From: JBGLNJ01 sp964353405
GTDB lineage: Bacteria > Chloroflexota > Anaerolineae > Fen-1058
Assembly (NCBI GenBank): GCA_964353405.1
Contig: CAYGWJ010000124.1
Span: forward strand, 1 to 51,782
Length of the DNA: 51,782 nucleotides
Reading direction: 5' to 3'
Under the pieces are notes generated by a model. That model did no database searches and was not told where the DNA came from. It saw only the letters and a program-made list of their open reading frames with translations. A program made the translations under genes and the position numbers. Position 1 is the first letter of the stretch, and the number at the start of each line of letters is the position of its first letter. Of this stretch, positions 24,280 through 32,926 are shown piece after piece.

Positions 24280-24648
24280 ATGAACGGCGACGTAAATCGC
24301 GCAAAGATTTTGAAAATGGTCGAGGCCGGGCAGCTTTCGGCGGTAGATGCGGCGGCCAAGCTGGCCCCGCCATCCAAGCCGAAACTTGCGTTGACGACGC
24401 CCGAAGGCAGGTCGCGCTGGTTTCATATACGGGTGTCGAACCTTGACACGAACCAGACCAAGGTCACCGTCAATCTGCCGATGGCCTGGGTGCAGGTAGG
24501 GTTGTCCTTCGGCTCGCACTTTGCGCCCGAGCTGGAGGGCCTGGACTGGCAAGAGATTGCGAATGCACTCAACGACGAGACGATGGGCAGGCTCGTAGAA
24601 GTCGAGGATTTGGAAAAGGGCGAGCGCGTGGAAATCTATGTTGACTGA
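24280..24648 (+). CDS. SHOCT-like domain protein (paralogue 1)
   Basis: A 122-residue protein. The N-terminal SHOCT-like helix pair (ILKMVEAGQLSAVDAAAKLA) is followed by a beta-rich domain (WFHIRVSNLDTNQTKVTVNLPMAWVQVGLSFGSHFAPELEG) and ends in GERVEIYVD. It is strongly related to the gene at 30520-30900, and its C-terminal half to the one at 29862-30458. Start: ATG with GAGGAGG 7-9 bases upstream. Function unknown; the family is widespread in Chloroflexota and Firmicutes beside DUF4097 proteins. Confidence 0.82.
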   Translation: MNGDVNRAKILKMVEAGQLSAVDAAAKLAPPSKPKLALTTPEGRSRWFHIRVSNLDTNQTKVTVNLPMAWVQVGLSFGSHFAPELEGLDWQEIANALNDETMGRLVEVEDLEKGERVEIYVD

Positions 24649-24719
24649 TTTCGGTCGGCGCCACGAGTTCGATTCACGCTCCGCAGGCTGAAATCTGCGA
24701 CAAGTCGCTGGAGGTTGAC

Positions 24720-25907
24720 ATGGCATTGAGTTACGAAACTTCTGATGCTCCGCACATCACCCTTGCTCGCTGCGGAGGTGAGTTGACCATCCTGGGCAGC
24801 GAGCAACCCGGTGTTGCGGTGCTGGGCAACGAGGACAGGTTCAAGGTTGAGCGGCAAGGCGAGTCGTTTACGATTGAGGCCGAAGATGACTGCGACATCC
24901 ACTGCCCACTAAAGACCAGCGTGACCATCAAGCAGGTGAACGGCGACCTGAATGTTCATGGACTGGAAGGCCCGCTGGCTATCGAGTCGGTCAATGGCGA
25001 CGTGGAATTGCGCGATGTGGGGCCGACCTCGTTGCGCCAGGTGCGCGGCGATTTTGAGGTGCGCGGCGTCAAGGGCGAGCTACGCGTCGAGTCGGTGAAC
25101 GGCGACGCCAAAGTGAGGCAGGCCTCGAGCGCTGTCACGTTGAAATCGGTGCGCGGCGATTTGGCGGTGCGCGATCTGGAAGGCGGCGGGGTGGCCGAAC
25201 AGGTTGGCGGCGATGTCTCGCTCAGCACCGCGCTGGCTAAAGGCAGGTCGTATCGCTTCCAGGCCAAGGGGGACATCTCGGCCAAGGTGCAAGTCAACGG
25301 CGGAGCGCGCTTGACGCTCGAGGGCGGCGATATTCACTGCCGCCTGCCGCTACAAATATCAGAGCGGTCGGCGCGCCGCATCGTTGGCACATTGGGTGAC
25401 AGCAGCGCTGAGCTGACGCTGCAAGCCAAAGGCGACCTCTCGGTCTCGGATCGCGGCGAGGGCTGGGGGCCGGCGGGCGAGGCACAGTGGGAATCTCAGA
25501 TGGACGCCTGGACGCAGCAGTTTGAGGCGCAGATGACCCAGATGCAACGCCAGTTGGAAGATCGGCTCGCCAACATTCCTTTTGTGGATAGCGAACAGGT
25601 CGCTCGCCGCGCGCAAGAGGCCGCGGAGCGCGCGCGCCGCCAGGCCGAGCGGGCCGCCGAACGAGCGCGCGCCCGCGCTGAGCGCGCTCGCGCGCATGCG
25701 GAGCGTGCCAAACATAAGGAGCAGCATGGAGTGGGCTTTCACGTGTCGTGGCCGCCCTCGCCAACTCAGGCCCCCAGACCGCCCAAACCGACGGGTGAGC
25801 CTGTGAGCGACGCGGAGAGAACAGCCATTCTCAAGATGGTGGCTGACAAAAAGATCACGGCCGACGAAGCTGCCAAGTTGCTGTCGGCGTTGGAGGGTGA
25901 GGCCTGA
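24720..25907 (+). CDS. DUF4097-type beta-solenoid protein with coiled coil and SHOCT-like tail (YvlB-like)
   Basis: A 395-residue protein. Residues about 60-215 are a DUF4097-style repeat (VNGDLNVHGLEGPLAIESVNGDVELRDV and further turns with the VNGD and VRGD beats), forming a beta-solenoid. Residues about 255-335 are a strongly charged coiled coil, mostly Arg/Ala/Glu (AERARRQAERAAERARARAE). After a Pro-rich linker the tail (AILKMVADKKITADEAAKLLSAL) is a SHOCT-like domain. No signal peptide, so cytosolic. Bacillus YvlB has the same two domains in the opposite order (known family fact). The stop overlaps the GNAT start (TGATG). Confidence 0.85.
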   Translation: MALSYETSDAPHITLARCGGELTILGSEQPGVAVLGNEDRFKVERQGESFTIEAEDDCDIHCPLKTSVTIKQVNGDLNVHGLEGPLAIESVNGDVELRDVGPTSLRQVRGDFEVRGVKGELRVESVNGDAKVRQASSAVTLKSVRGDLAVRDLEGGGVAEQVGGDVSLSTALAKGRSYRFQAKGDISAKVQVNGGARLTLEGGDIHCRLPLQISERSARRIVGTLGDSSAELTLQAKGDLSVSDRGEGWGPAGEAQWESQMDAWTQQFEAQMTQMQRQLEDRLANIPFVDSEQVARRAQEAAERARRQAERAAERARARAERARAHAERAKHKEQHGVGFHVSWPPSPTQAPRPPKPTGEPVSDAERTAILKMVADKKITADEAAKLLSALEGEA

Positions 25908-26893
25908 TGGTCGCGGCGACGATTCGGCGCAACGCAACTTTTTCAGGCGTTCGCCCGCTGGACCCGGCGCGCGACCTGACCGGCGTAGCCGATTTGCTGG
26001 TGGCGTCGTTTCGGGGCGAGATGGATGCGGGCGGTGAGCGTGCCGTGAACGAGATGCGCGCTTTCGGCAAGCTTGGGCCGCTGGCCTGGTGGATGGAACT
26101 GTTCGTACCGGTCGGCGAAGGCTTTGCGCCGGGATTCGTCTATGTGGATGCGGGCCGTGTGGTGGGTAATGCCACGGTGAGGCGCTCGCCGGCTTACGGG
26201 CGAGGTCACATCATCGGCAATGTGGCGGTGCTGCCCGAGTATCGCGGGCACGGCATCGCCCGCCAGCTCATGGAAGCCTGCATCGAACGCGCGCGTCAAG
26301 AGGGTTCGTCGTCGGTGGCATTGGAAGTCAGCGCGGACAACACACCCGCGCGGCATCTCTATCAGAGCCTGGGCTTTCAGCAGACCGGCGCGGCGGCGCA
26401 GTTGCGGCGCGAGGCGAATGCGCCTCTGCCGGAAACGAGCACGCAGATCAGCGCATGGATTCGCAAGCCGCGCGCTGGCGAGGAAGCCCAGGTCTTTTCG
26501 CTGGCTCGATCCGTCACGCCCGAGGGTCTGCGCTGGGCTGAGCCGTTACGCGAGAGCGAGTTTGTTTTCGGCTGGGATCGAAAGGTTGATTTGTGGCTTT
26601 CGGGCCGCAGTGAAGCGTGGTGGGTGGTCGAGTCGGAAAGCAAGATTGTGGGGGCCGTCGAGGCCGAGATGTTCCGTAATCCGCGCGATGAAGGCAGGCT
26701 GCGGGTGTGGGTTGCGACCGGCCACCGCTTTCACGCCGAGCTGACTCGGGCAGCTTTGGGGATGCGTCAGGTAGCCTCGCGCACCATGCAGCTCGCACAT
26801 CCGGCGGAGGAGGTGGACGCGCTGGCAGTGTTCCAGCAGTATGGCCTCCGGCTCGTGCGGACGCTGGCGCACATGAAGTTGAATCTAAGATAA
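25907..26893 (+). CDS. GNAT family N-acetyltransferase
   Basis: A 328-residue protein whose first half is a GNAT domain: IIGNVAVLPEYRGHGIARQLMEACIERA gives the acetyl-CoA-binding R/Q-x-x-G-x-G/A loop (YRGHGIA), followed by LEVSADNTPARHLYQSLGF. The second half (residues about 180-328) looks like a second, degenerate GNAT fold (KIVGAVEAEMF, LRVWVATGHR). Substrate unknown. One base overlaps the preceding stop, so translation is coupled to the DUF4097 gene. Confidence 0.85.
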   Translation: MVAATIRRNATFSGVRPLDPARDLTGVADLLVASFRGEMDAGGERAVNEMRAFGKLGPLAWWMELFVPVGEGFAPGFVYVDAGRVVGNATVRRSPAYGRGHIIGNVAVLPEYRGHGIARQLMEACIERARQEGSSSVALEVSADNTPARHLYQSLGFQQTGAAAQLRREANAPLPETSTQISAWIRKPRAGEEAQVFSLARSVTPEGLRWAEPLRESEFVFGWDRKVDLWLSGRSEAWWVVESESKIVGAVEAEMFRNPRDEGRLRVWVATGHRFHAELTRAALGMRQVASRTMQLAHPAEEVDALAVFQQYGLRLVRTLAHMKLNLR

Positions 26894-26926
26894 CGAAGGG
26901 TGACTTGCCGAATCGAGGCACGCAAC

Positions 26927-28207
26927 GTGATTGATCGAATACGCAAAACGTGGGACGAGTACCCACGCCAATTCTGGACGCTATTCTTTGGCGCGCTGAT
27001 TAATGCGACAGGCAGTGGGTTGGTCTTTCCGTTTTTCAGTCTGTACCTGACGCGCCAGTTGGGCTTTTCGATGACGGGCGTGGGCATCATCTTTGCCACG
27101 TATGCCGTCGTTTCGACGGTCGCGCTGTTGGCAGGCGGAACGTTCGTGGATCGTGTGGGTCGCAAGCCGGTGATGCTCTTTAGCCTGTTTGGGAACGGCG
27201 CCGCGGTTTTATGCATGGGTCTCACAGGCACACTGACATCATCCAGCGAGCTGGGGCGGCTGGCGTTTGTCGCTATCGTCGTGGTATTGATGGGGTTGAC
27301 CGGTGCTATCTTTGGCCCAGCCATCAATGCCATGATTGCCGATCTGATGGAGACCAACAAACGCGCACAGGCTTTTGGCCTGTTACGTGTTGTGCAGAAT
27401 CTCGGTATCGCCATCGGGCCGGCCATTGGCGGGTTCATCGCCACGCGCTCGTATCTGGTGTTGTTCGGGATTGCCGCGATCGCGGCGGTCATCTATGGCT
27501 TGATTATAGCGCTGCGCATACAAGAGACGCGGCCGCAAAAGATTGTTGTTGAATCGTCCACACAACCACAGCAGGAAAACCTGGGCCGAGTGCTGGCTGA
27601 TCAGACCTTTATGTTGTTCTGCGGATTGTATATGGTGATGGCGATTGTTTACTCGCAGATGAATACCACGCTGCCGGTTTATCTCAACAAAAGTTTCGGC
27701 GTGACCGAGCAGTGGTATGGCTTGTTGATGAGCCTGAACGCGGCGATGGTCGTTTTGTTCCAGTTCCCGATCACGCGCTTTACCGATCGCTTTACGCGCA
27801 CGGCGATGATGGCCCTGGGTGGCGCATTCTTTGCCGTGGGTTTCGGGATGTTCGGTTTTGTCGGCGTGCTGCCGCTGTTCTTCCTAGCCCAGGCGATCTG
27901 GACAGTCGGCGAGATGTTTACATCACCCGTGTCACAGGCGTTCGCAGCCGACATTGCGCCCGAGACGATGAGAGGCCGGTACATGGGTGTGTTTGGGTTG
28001 GTATGGACGATTGCCTATGGAGCGGGGCCGCTCGTGGGCGGAGCTGTGATGGACAGGCTTGATGGTCGCTATATTTGGTATGCGGCTTTTGCACTCAATG
28101 GGTTAGCGGCCGTGGGCTTTTTGGCACTCGGCCGCTGGATCAAACGGCCCGATGTGTCGGCGGTCAATTCGTGTGTGGTTGAATCTGCCGCTGGTTCACA
28201 GCTTTAG
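26927..28207 (+). CDS. MFS transporter (drug-exporter-like)
   Basis: A 426-residue major facilitator with 12 predicted helices. Motif A after helix 2 is GTFVDRVGRKPV, the family's antiporter-type GPAIGG is in helix 5, and the C-half begins after the loop QETRPQKIV. I prefer the GTG at 26927 (GAGG 8 bases upstream); an in-frame GTG at 26900 lies directly on its possible ribosome binding site and adds nine residues. It lies 33 bases after the GNAT gene. Substrate unknown. Confidence 0.85.
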   Translation: MIDRIRKTWDEYPRQFWTLFFGALINATGSGLVFPFFSLYLTRQLGFSMTGVGIIFATYAVVSTVALLAGGTFVDRVGRKPVMLFSLFGNGAAVLCMGLTGTLTSSSELGRLAFVAIVVVLMGLTGAIFGPAINAMIADLMETNKRAQAFGLLRVVQNLGIAIGPAIGGFIATRSYLVLFGIAAIAAVIYGLIIALRIQETRPQKIVVESSTQPQQENLGRVLADQTFMLFCGLYMVMAIVYSQMNTTLPVYLNKSFGVTEQWYGLLMSLNAAMVVLFQFPITRFTDRFTRTAMMALGGAFFAVGFGMFGFVGVLPLFFLAQAIWTVGEMFTSPVSQAFAADIAPETMRGRYMGVFGLVWTIAYGAGPLVGGAVMDRLDGRYIWYAAFALNGLAAVGFLALGRWIKRPDVSAVNSCVVESAAGSQL

Positions 28208-28293
28208 CAAGGCGGAGATCAACTTTCCAGGTTCCCGAGTTCCCCGGCTGACAGGGCCTTGGGAATTTGCGCCGGGGAGCTTTAGGTAGTGTC

Positions 28294-29562
28294 ATGGAAC
28301 GACCAAGTGTTGGCTTTACCCAGGTTCTGAGGAATGGGCGATTTGCTCGCCTGTGGCTCGGACAGGTGATTTCGGCCATCGGCGATTATTTTTACTTTCT
28401 GGCGGTGCCGATTCTGATCAACAAGCTGACCGGCTCGACGGCCGCGATCGGCCTGGCGATGATTCTCGGATTCGCGCTACCGCAACTGCTGTTTGGACTT
28501 CCGGCGGGCGTTCTGGTGGATCGCTGGGATCGGCGGCGCGTGATGATCGTGACGGATGTGGCGCGTGCGGCGCTGGTGCTGGGCGGTCTGCTGGTTCACA
28601 ACGCGCAAACGGTCTGGCTTCTGTACGTTGTCGGCTTTATGGTGTCGGTCGCCAGCCGCCTGTTCTTTCCGGCGCGCTCGGCGCTGATTCCAGTGCTCGT
28701 GGCGGAGAATGAATTGATGGCCGCGAATGGCCTGGCGCAATTGACCGAGACGGCTTCACTGCTGATCGGTCCGGCGCTGGCGGGATTTGCCATTGGCCTG
28801 TGGGGTGAGGGCGTCGCGTTCGTGGCTGATTCTGTCTCGTTTCTCGTTTCGGCAGTCGCCATCTGGAGCATCGGCACGGTCAAGAGCGAAGCCCAATATG
28901 CCGGTGGCCAGACGATGGGCGCGTTGTGGGGCGAGTTGAAGGACGGCCTGGGCTTTTTGTTCGGCCAGCCGGTGCTGCGCGGCATCGTGTTGAGTCTCTC
29001 GGTCGTGCATCTGGGCATTGGTGCAATCAATGTGCTGTGGGTGCCGCTACTCTCGCGCAACTATGGCGTCGGTCCGGAAGGCATCGGCATCGTGGACTCT
29101 ATGCAGGGCGTAGGCATGGCGCTGGGTGGACTGGCCATGGGTTGGCTGGCTGCGCGATTTAGCAAAGTGCATCTCGGCACCGCGGGACTCGTCGTTATCG
29201 GACTGATGCTTGGCCTCACCGGCGTCGCGCCAAGTTTTGTCTTTATCGCCGGCTTTACGTTCGTGCTGGGACTGGCACTGGCGCCGGCAGAAACAGCGTT
29301 GACGACGCTGATGCAACTGAGCACGCCTGATCGAACGCGTGGGCGGGTGTCGAGCGCGTTCGGCACGTTCGGCAGCATGGCTGGCATGCTCTCGATGGCG
29401 GCAGCGGGCGGCGCAGCGGAACTGGTGGGCATTCCCGCCGTGTACCTGGCTTGCGGCGCTGTAGTGATTTTCGCTGGCCTGCTATTTGGTGTGTTGGTCA
29501 GGGAGCCGCGGCCTGCCCGGTCACCGCAGGGCCCGATTAGTTTGGCTGTCGACTCACAATAG
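28294..29562 (+). CDS. MFS transporter (MFS_3, EntS-like)
   Basis: A 422-residue MFS protein. RLWLGQVISAIGDYFYFLAVP at the N-terminus, LVDRWDRRRVMI (motif A) and FFPARSALIPVLV at the end of the first half are typical of the MFS_3 (enterobactin-exporter-like) branch. Start ATG 28294 has a weak GGTAG. The next 20 bases after its stop begin a broken DUF2807 reading frame. Confidence 0.87.
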   Translation: MERPSVGFTQVLRNGRFARLWLGQVISAIGDYFYFLAVPILINKLTGSTAAIGLAMILGFALPQLLFGLPAGVLVDRWDRRRVMIVTDVARAALVLGGLLVHNAQTVWLLYVVGFMVSVASRLFFPARSALIPVLVAENELMAANGLAQLTETASLLIGPALAGFAIGLWGEGVAFVADSVSFLVSAVAIWSIGTVKSEAQYAGGQTMGALWGELKDGLGFLFGQPVLRGIVLSLSVVHLGIGAINVLWVPLLSRNYGVGPEGIGIVDSMQGVGMALGGLAMGWLAARFSKVHLGTAGLVVIGLMLGLTGVAPSFVFIAGFTFVLGLALAPAETALTTLMQLSTPDRTRGRVSSAFGTFGSMAGMLSMAAAGGAAELVGIPAVYLACGAVVIFAGLLFGVLVREPRPARSPQGPISLAVDSQ

Positions 29563-29579
29563 CCTGGCGAAGGGGATAC

Positions 29580-29823
29580 TTGAGTCTGACGCTTTCGGGC
29601 AGCAGCAAAATTAAAGCGCCTGACCTCAAGGCCGGTCGCTTTCGTGTGCGGCTGAGTGGTCACGGCGATATTCGCCTGGGAAAGCTGGACGCGCGAAGTA
29701 CAGATGAACTTGTCCGGAGCCGGCAGTCTATGCCTGGATCGTGTGGACGCGGACAACATTGACGTGCGCATCAGCGGCTCGGCGGGCGTGACGGTGTGCG
29801 ATGGACAGGTACTGGCAGGATAA
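29580..29823 (+). pseudogene. DUF2807/DUF4097-like adhesin-head fragment with frameshift
   Basis: From 29580 the frame encodes LTLSGSSKIKAPDLKAGRF and RLSGHGDIRLGKLDA, a DUF2807-type beta-helix repeat. At about 29700 the sense shifts to another frame (ATG 29704 to TAA 29821), which continues the same repeat: NLSGAGSLCLDRVDADNIDVRISGSAGV. Only the C-terminal repeats remain, with no start or signal peptide. I read it as a decayed partner of this module. Confidence 0.65.
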
Positions 29824-29861
29824 TAGGGATCGCCAATCCGTGAGGCAGATAGGACAAAATC

Positions 29862-30458
29862 ATGGACGACGAACGAATAAAGATTCTCAAGCGAGTGGAG
29901 ACAGGCGAGATCAAGGCCGACGAGGCTGTGCGCTTGATCAACGAGTTGGGGCCGACCCCGTCCACTGAAGCTGAACCGGAAGTGATCGAACCAGAAGCCG
30001 GGCCCTCTGCGCCGCCGCTTGAGGTCCCCAAGAGTCTGGCGCAGTTTTGGATTTATCCGCTGTATGCGGGTGTCGGGGTTATCATTCTTGGAGCGATCCT
30101 GCTCTATGCCGTTTACGGCGCGCGAGCCGGTTGGGGCTGGGCGTTGTGCGGTTGGCCCCTGTTCGCGGTTGGTGTCCTCATCACGGTTACCGCATGGTGG
30201 CTGCGGACGGCGCGCTGGGTACACGTGCGCGTCCGTGGCAAAGACGCTGCGCGTGTAAGCATCAGCCTGCCGCTGCCGATCAAGCTGACGGCATGGGTCA
30301 TCAAGATTATAAAGCCCTTTGTGCCGCAGTTCAGAGACACGGGTGTGGACGAGGCCATCCTGGGCCTGGCCGACGCATTGAAGGAAGGCAACGAGCCGCT
30401 GTATGTGGACGTGAATGACGACGACAGCGGGGAGCACGTGCAAGTTTACATTGGATAA
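29862..30458 (+). CDS. SHOCT-like domain membrane protein (paralogue 2)
   Basis: A 198-residue protein. N-terminal SHOCT-like helices (RIKILKRVETGEIKADEAVRLINEL), an acidic/Pro linker, two TM helices (about residues 66-87 and 93-113), then a cytosolic beta domain (WVHVRVRGKDAARVSISLPLPIKL) ending in EHVQVYIG, homologous to the tails of the genes at 24280 and 30520. The TM pair splits the two halves of an otherwise soluble paralogue. Start ATG with AGGA upstream. Confidence 0.78.
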   Translation: MDDERIKILKRVETGEIKADEAVRLINELGPTPSTEAEPEVIEPEAGPSAPPLEVPKSLAQFWIYPLYAGVGVIILGAILLYAVYGARAGWGWALCGWPLFAVGVLITVTAWWLRTARWVHVRVRGKDAARVSISLPLPIKLTAWVIKIIKPFVPQFRDTGVDEAILGLADALKEGNEPLYVDVNDDDSGEHVQVYIG

Positions 30459-30519
30459 TATCGTGATGCGCGCCGTGTGATCTCGCGGCGCGCCCATCAC
30501 GCTAGACAAGAGGTGGATC

Positions 30520-30900
30520 ATGGCAACCGTAGAAGAACGAATGCAAATCCTAAAGATGATCGAAGAAGGCAAGATCAGCGCCGAGGAAGGGGCCAAGCTC
30601 TTGGCCGCGCTTTCCGCCGGGAGCAAGACCGACGTATCGAAGCGCGAAGCGAGCGGCCCCGGCCCCAAGCAGTTCCGCGTCCGCGTCACCGACCTGGCGA
30701 GTGGGCGCAACAAGGTGAACATCAACATCCCGATGAGCCTGGTGAACGTGGGCATCAAAATGGGCGCGCGCTTTGCGCCCGATGTCGAAGGCATTGATTT
30801 TGACGAGGTCGTGGCGGCGATCAAGAGCGGCTCGCAGGGCAAGATTGTGGACGTGGTAGACGAGGAAGACGGCGAGCGCGTCGAAATCTATGTGGAGTAA
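30520..30900 (+). CDS. SHOCT-like domain protein (paralogue 3)
   Basis: A 126-residue protein with SHOCT-like helices (RMQILKMIEEGKISAEEGAKLLAAL), a short linker and the beta domain FRVRVTDLASGRNKVNINIPMSLVNVGIKMGARFAPDVEG, ending in GERVEIYVE. It closely matches the gene at 24280, so the two arose by duplication or divergence within this cluster. Start ATG with AGAGGTGG. It lies 61 bases after paralogue 2. Confidence 0.82.
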   Translation: MATVEERMQILKMIEEGKISAEEGAKLLAALSAGSKTDVSKREASGPGPKQFRVRVTDLASGRNKVNINIPMSLVNVGIKMGARFAPDVEGIDFDEVVAAIKSGSQGKIVDVVDEEDGERVEIYVE

Positions 30901-30906
30901 AGTCCT

Positions 30907-31010
30907 CACTATTCTGTCATTCCGAGCAATCACTATTCTGTCATTCCGAGCAAAGCGAGGAATCTCGTTCGCGCACGGAAGAGACTCTACGCTTCGCTCA
31001 GAGTGACAGA
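30907..31010 (+). repeat. TGTCATTCCGAGC direct and inverted repeat block
   Basis: Two 23-base direct copies (30907-30929 and 30931-30953) of CACTATTCTGTCATTCCGAG followed by CAA. The second copy pairs imperfectly with CGCTTCGCTCAGAGTGACAG at 30990-31009, giving a long hairpin. It is the GTCATTCTGAGC repeat family found in many genomes. Confidence 0.7.
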
Positions 31011-31023
31011 GGAGAGTGATGAC

Positions 31024-31386
31024 ATGAACAAATTCCTGTTGCGCTGGCTCATCAACGCGGTGGCATTGTATGTTGCCGCGCACATTGTGCCGGGCATCCA
31101 AGTGGGCGATAGCGTGTTGGCTGTGTTGGGAGTGGCCCTGGTCTTCGGCCTGGTCAACGCGCTCATCCGTCCATTGCTCAGTCTGCTTACCTGCCCGCTC
31201 ATCATCCTGACGCTGGGATTCTTTACGCTCGTCCTCAACGCGGCGATGCTGCTGCTCACCTCGGCCCTCAGCCGCGCGGTGGGATTGATCTTTGTGGTCG
31301 AGGGCTTTTGGCCGGCGTTCTGGGGCGCGTTGGTCGTGAGTATCATCAGCTTGGTGATGACGCTGTTGATCCGCGAAGACGACTGA
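31024..31386 (+). CDS. Phage-holin-family/YvlD-like 4-TM membrane protein (PF04020 type)
   Basis: A 120-residue protein with four TM helices. LLRWLINAVALYVAAHIVPGIQV, then FGLVNALIRPLLSLLTCPLIILTLGFFTLVLNAAMLLLTS is the hallmark of the PF04020 (YvlD) family. In Bacillus, yvlD is in one operon with yvlB (DUF4097 plus SHOCT-like) under the envelope-stress sigma factor SigW (known). Start ATG 31024 has GAGGAGAG upstream, supplied by the end of the repeat block. Confidence 0.88.
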   Translation: MNKFLLRWLINAVALYVAAHIVPGIQVGDSVLAVLGVALVFGLVNALIRPLLSLLTCPLIILTLGFFTLVLNAAMLLLTSALSRAVGLIFVVEGFWPAFWGALVVSIISLVMTLLIREDD

Positions 31387-31429
31387 CTGGCCCACTCTCC
31401 TTCGACAGACGCAAAGGACACGAACGGCG

Positions 31430-31435
31430 TATAAT
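31430..31435 (+). promoter_or_regulatory. -10 box upstream of MFS gene
   Basis: A TATAAT 45 bases before the start at 31481; no clear -35. Confidence 0.35.
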
Positions 31436-31480
31436 GGCCTGCGTGCCCTTTGCGTCATTTGTGGGCCATCGAGAAATCAC

Positions 31481-32869
31481 ATGTCATGCCATGCGCCCCC
31501 AAATGGTTTCCGCACATTCCTGATCGTGTGGGTCACACAATCCATCTCGGTGTTTGGCAGCGCGCTCACGTTCTTTGCACTCACTATCTGGCTCACGCAA
31601 ACGTTGTATCCACTCCCCGAGCAAAAACCGCAGTTGGCCGCGGCGCTTTCGGCAACTGCTTTAGCCTTTGCGGTGCCGGTCGTATTTGGTGCGCCGATTG
31701 CGGGCGCGTGGGCCGACCGGCATGACCGCAAGCGGACGATGATGGCGATGGATTTTGCCAGCGGCTGTTTGAGTGTGCTGCTGGCAATGTTGGTTGTCAC
31801 CAACTCGCTGAACCTGCCGCTGTTGCTTGTTCTCCTGGTGGTCGCGGCGATCATTGGCGCGTTTCACGGCGCGGCGTTCGATACTTCGTATGCCATGATC
31901 GTGCCCGAGGAACAACTGCCGCGCGCCAACGGCATGATGCAAACGGTCTGGGGGCTGTCTGGCATCCTTTCGCCCGCGATTGCGGCCACGATCATTTCGA
32001 TTCCTGCGCTTGCCAGGCAGGGCATGATTCCGGGCCGCATGGGCATGGCGCTCGGTCAGCTCTCGAACGGCGCGTCACTGGTGATGATGATTGACGCAGT
32101 GACGTTCTTTCTTGCGGCGGCGACCCTCGTTTTTCTCTACATTCCTTCGCCCAAGCGCACGGATTTGGGTGAAGCAGGTAGTCCGAAGAAAAGCCTCTTG
32201 GCCGATGTCAAAGAAGGTGCGCTCTACATCTGGCATCGCCGCCCGATGCTGTGGCTGTTGGGCACATTCACCGTTGCCAATTTCGTCGGCGGGCCCCTGC
32301 AAGTGTTCCTGCCCTTGTTGCTCAAGTTCAACCTGGCAACGGACTGGGGCGCGCGTGGATTCACGTTCGAAACGGCGATGGCGTTTCTCGGCTCGGCGGC
32401 GGGCATTGGCGGCGTGGTCGGCGGCGTGTTTATCAGCGCATGGGGCGGATTGAAAAGCAAGCGCGTGTACGGCGTCGTCGTCTCGATGATTGCATCCGGC
32501 ATCGCTCAGATCATCTTTGGACTTTCGCCAATTCTGTTTCTCACCGCCGCGATGAATTTCCTCATTCCGGCTATGATACCGGTCATGAATGCGCATTCGC
32601 AGACCATCTGGCAAACGCAGACGCCCCGCGAGTTGCAGGGCCGCGTGTTTGCCGTGCGGCGATTGATTGCCCAGTTCACTTGGCCGCTCAGCACGGCGCT
32701 CGCCGGATGGTTGGGGGGGCGATTCAATCCGGGCTTGGTTGTCGCCGTGCTCGGCGCGGTGCTGGTCGTGTTCTGCGTCGGGCAGTTGTTCAATCCGTAT
32801 CTTTTGCGCGTCGAAGACAAGGCCTGGCTTGACGAGCGTGCCGCGCGTATCGCCGTAGAGCAAGCCTGA
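31481..32869 (+). CDS. MFS transporter (MFS_3 type)
   Basis: A 462-residue MFS protein with GAWADRHDRKRTMM (motif A) and FDTSYAMIVPEEQLPRANGMMQ after helix 4-5, typical of the MFS_3 branch. A longer loop (residues about 225-245) sits between the two halves. No strong ribosome binding site precedes ATG 31481. Third MFS exporter within 6 kb; substrate unknown. Confidence 0.85.
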   Translation: MSCHAPPNGFRTFLIVWVTQSISVFGSALTFFALTIWLTQTLYPLPEQKPQLAAALSATALAFAVPVVFGAPIAGAWADRHDRKRTMMAMDFASGCLSVLLAMLVVTNSLNLPLLLVLLVVAAIIGAFHGAAFDTSYAMIVPEEQLPRANGMMQTVWGLSGILSPAIAATIISIPALARQGMIPGRMGMALGQLSNGASLVMMIDAVTFFLAAATLVFLYIPSPKRTDLGEAGSPKKSLLADVKEGALYIWHRRPMLWLLGTFTVANFVGGPLQVFLPLLLKFNLATDWGARGFTFETAMAFLGSAAGIGGVVGGVFISAWGGLKSKRVYGVVVSMIASGIAQIIFGLSPILFLTAAMNFLIPAMIPVMNAHSQTIWQTQTPRELQGRVFAVRRLIAQFTWPLSTALAGWLGGRFNPGLVVAVLGAVLVVFCVGQLFNPYLLRVEDKAWLDERAARIAVEQA

Positions 32870-32914
32870 TTCAAGGTTCAGCGGTCCCGAGTCCCCGGTC
32901 GGTGGTCGTTATGC

Positions 32915-32920
32915 TATAAT
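32915..32920 (+). promoter_or_regulatory. -10 box for a leaderless PAP2 mRNA
   Basis: TATAAT ends 6 bases before the GTG start at 32927, so transcription would begin at the start codon. Confidence 0.5.
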
Positions 32921-32926
32921 GCTCGT

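Noticed and set aside
24655..24700. GTTCGATTC resembling a tRNA T-loop
   Set aside because: No acceptor, D-arm or anticodon stem can be built around it.
29061..30842. Very long open frame (593 codons) on the minus strand
   Set aside because: It lies antisense to the MFS tail and the SHOCT-like genes, its translation is low-complexity and domainless, and high-GC coding regions often give such shadows.
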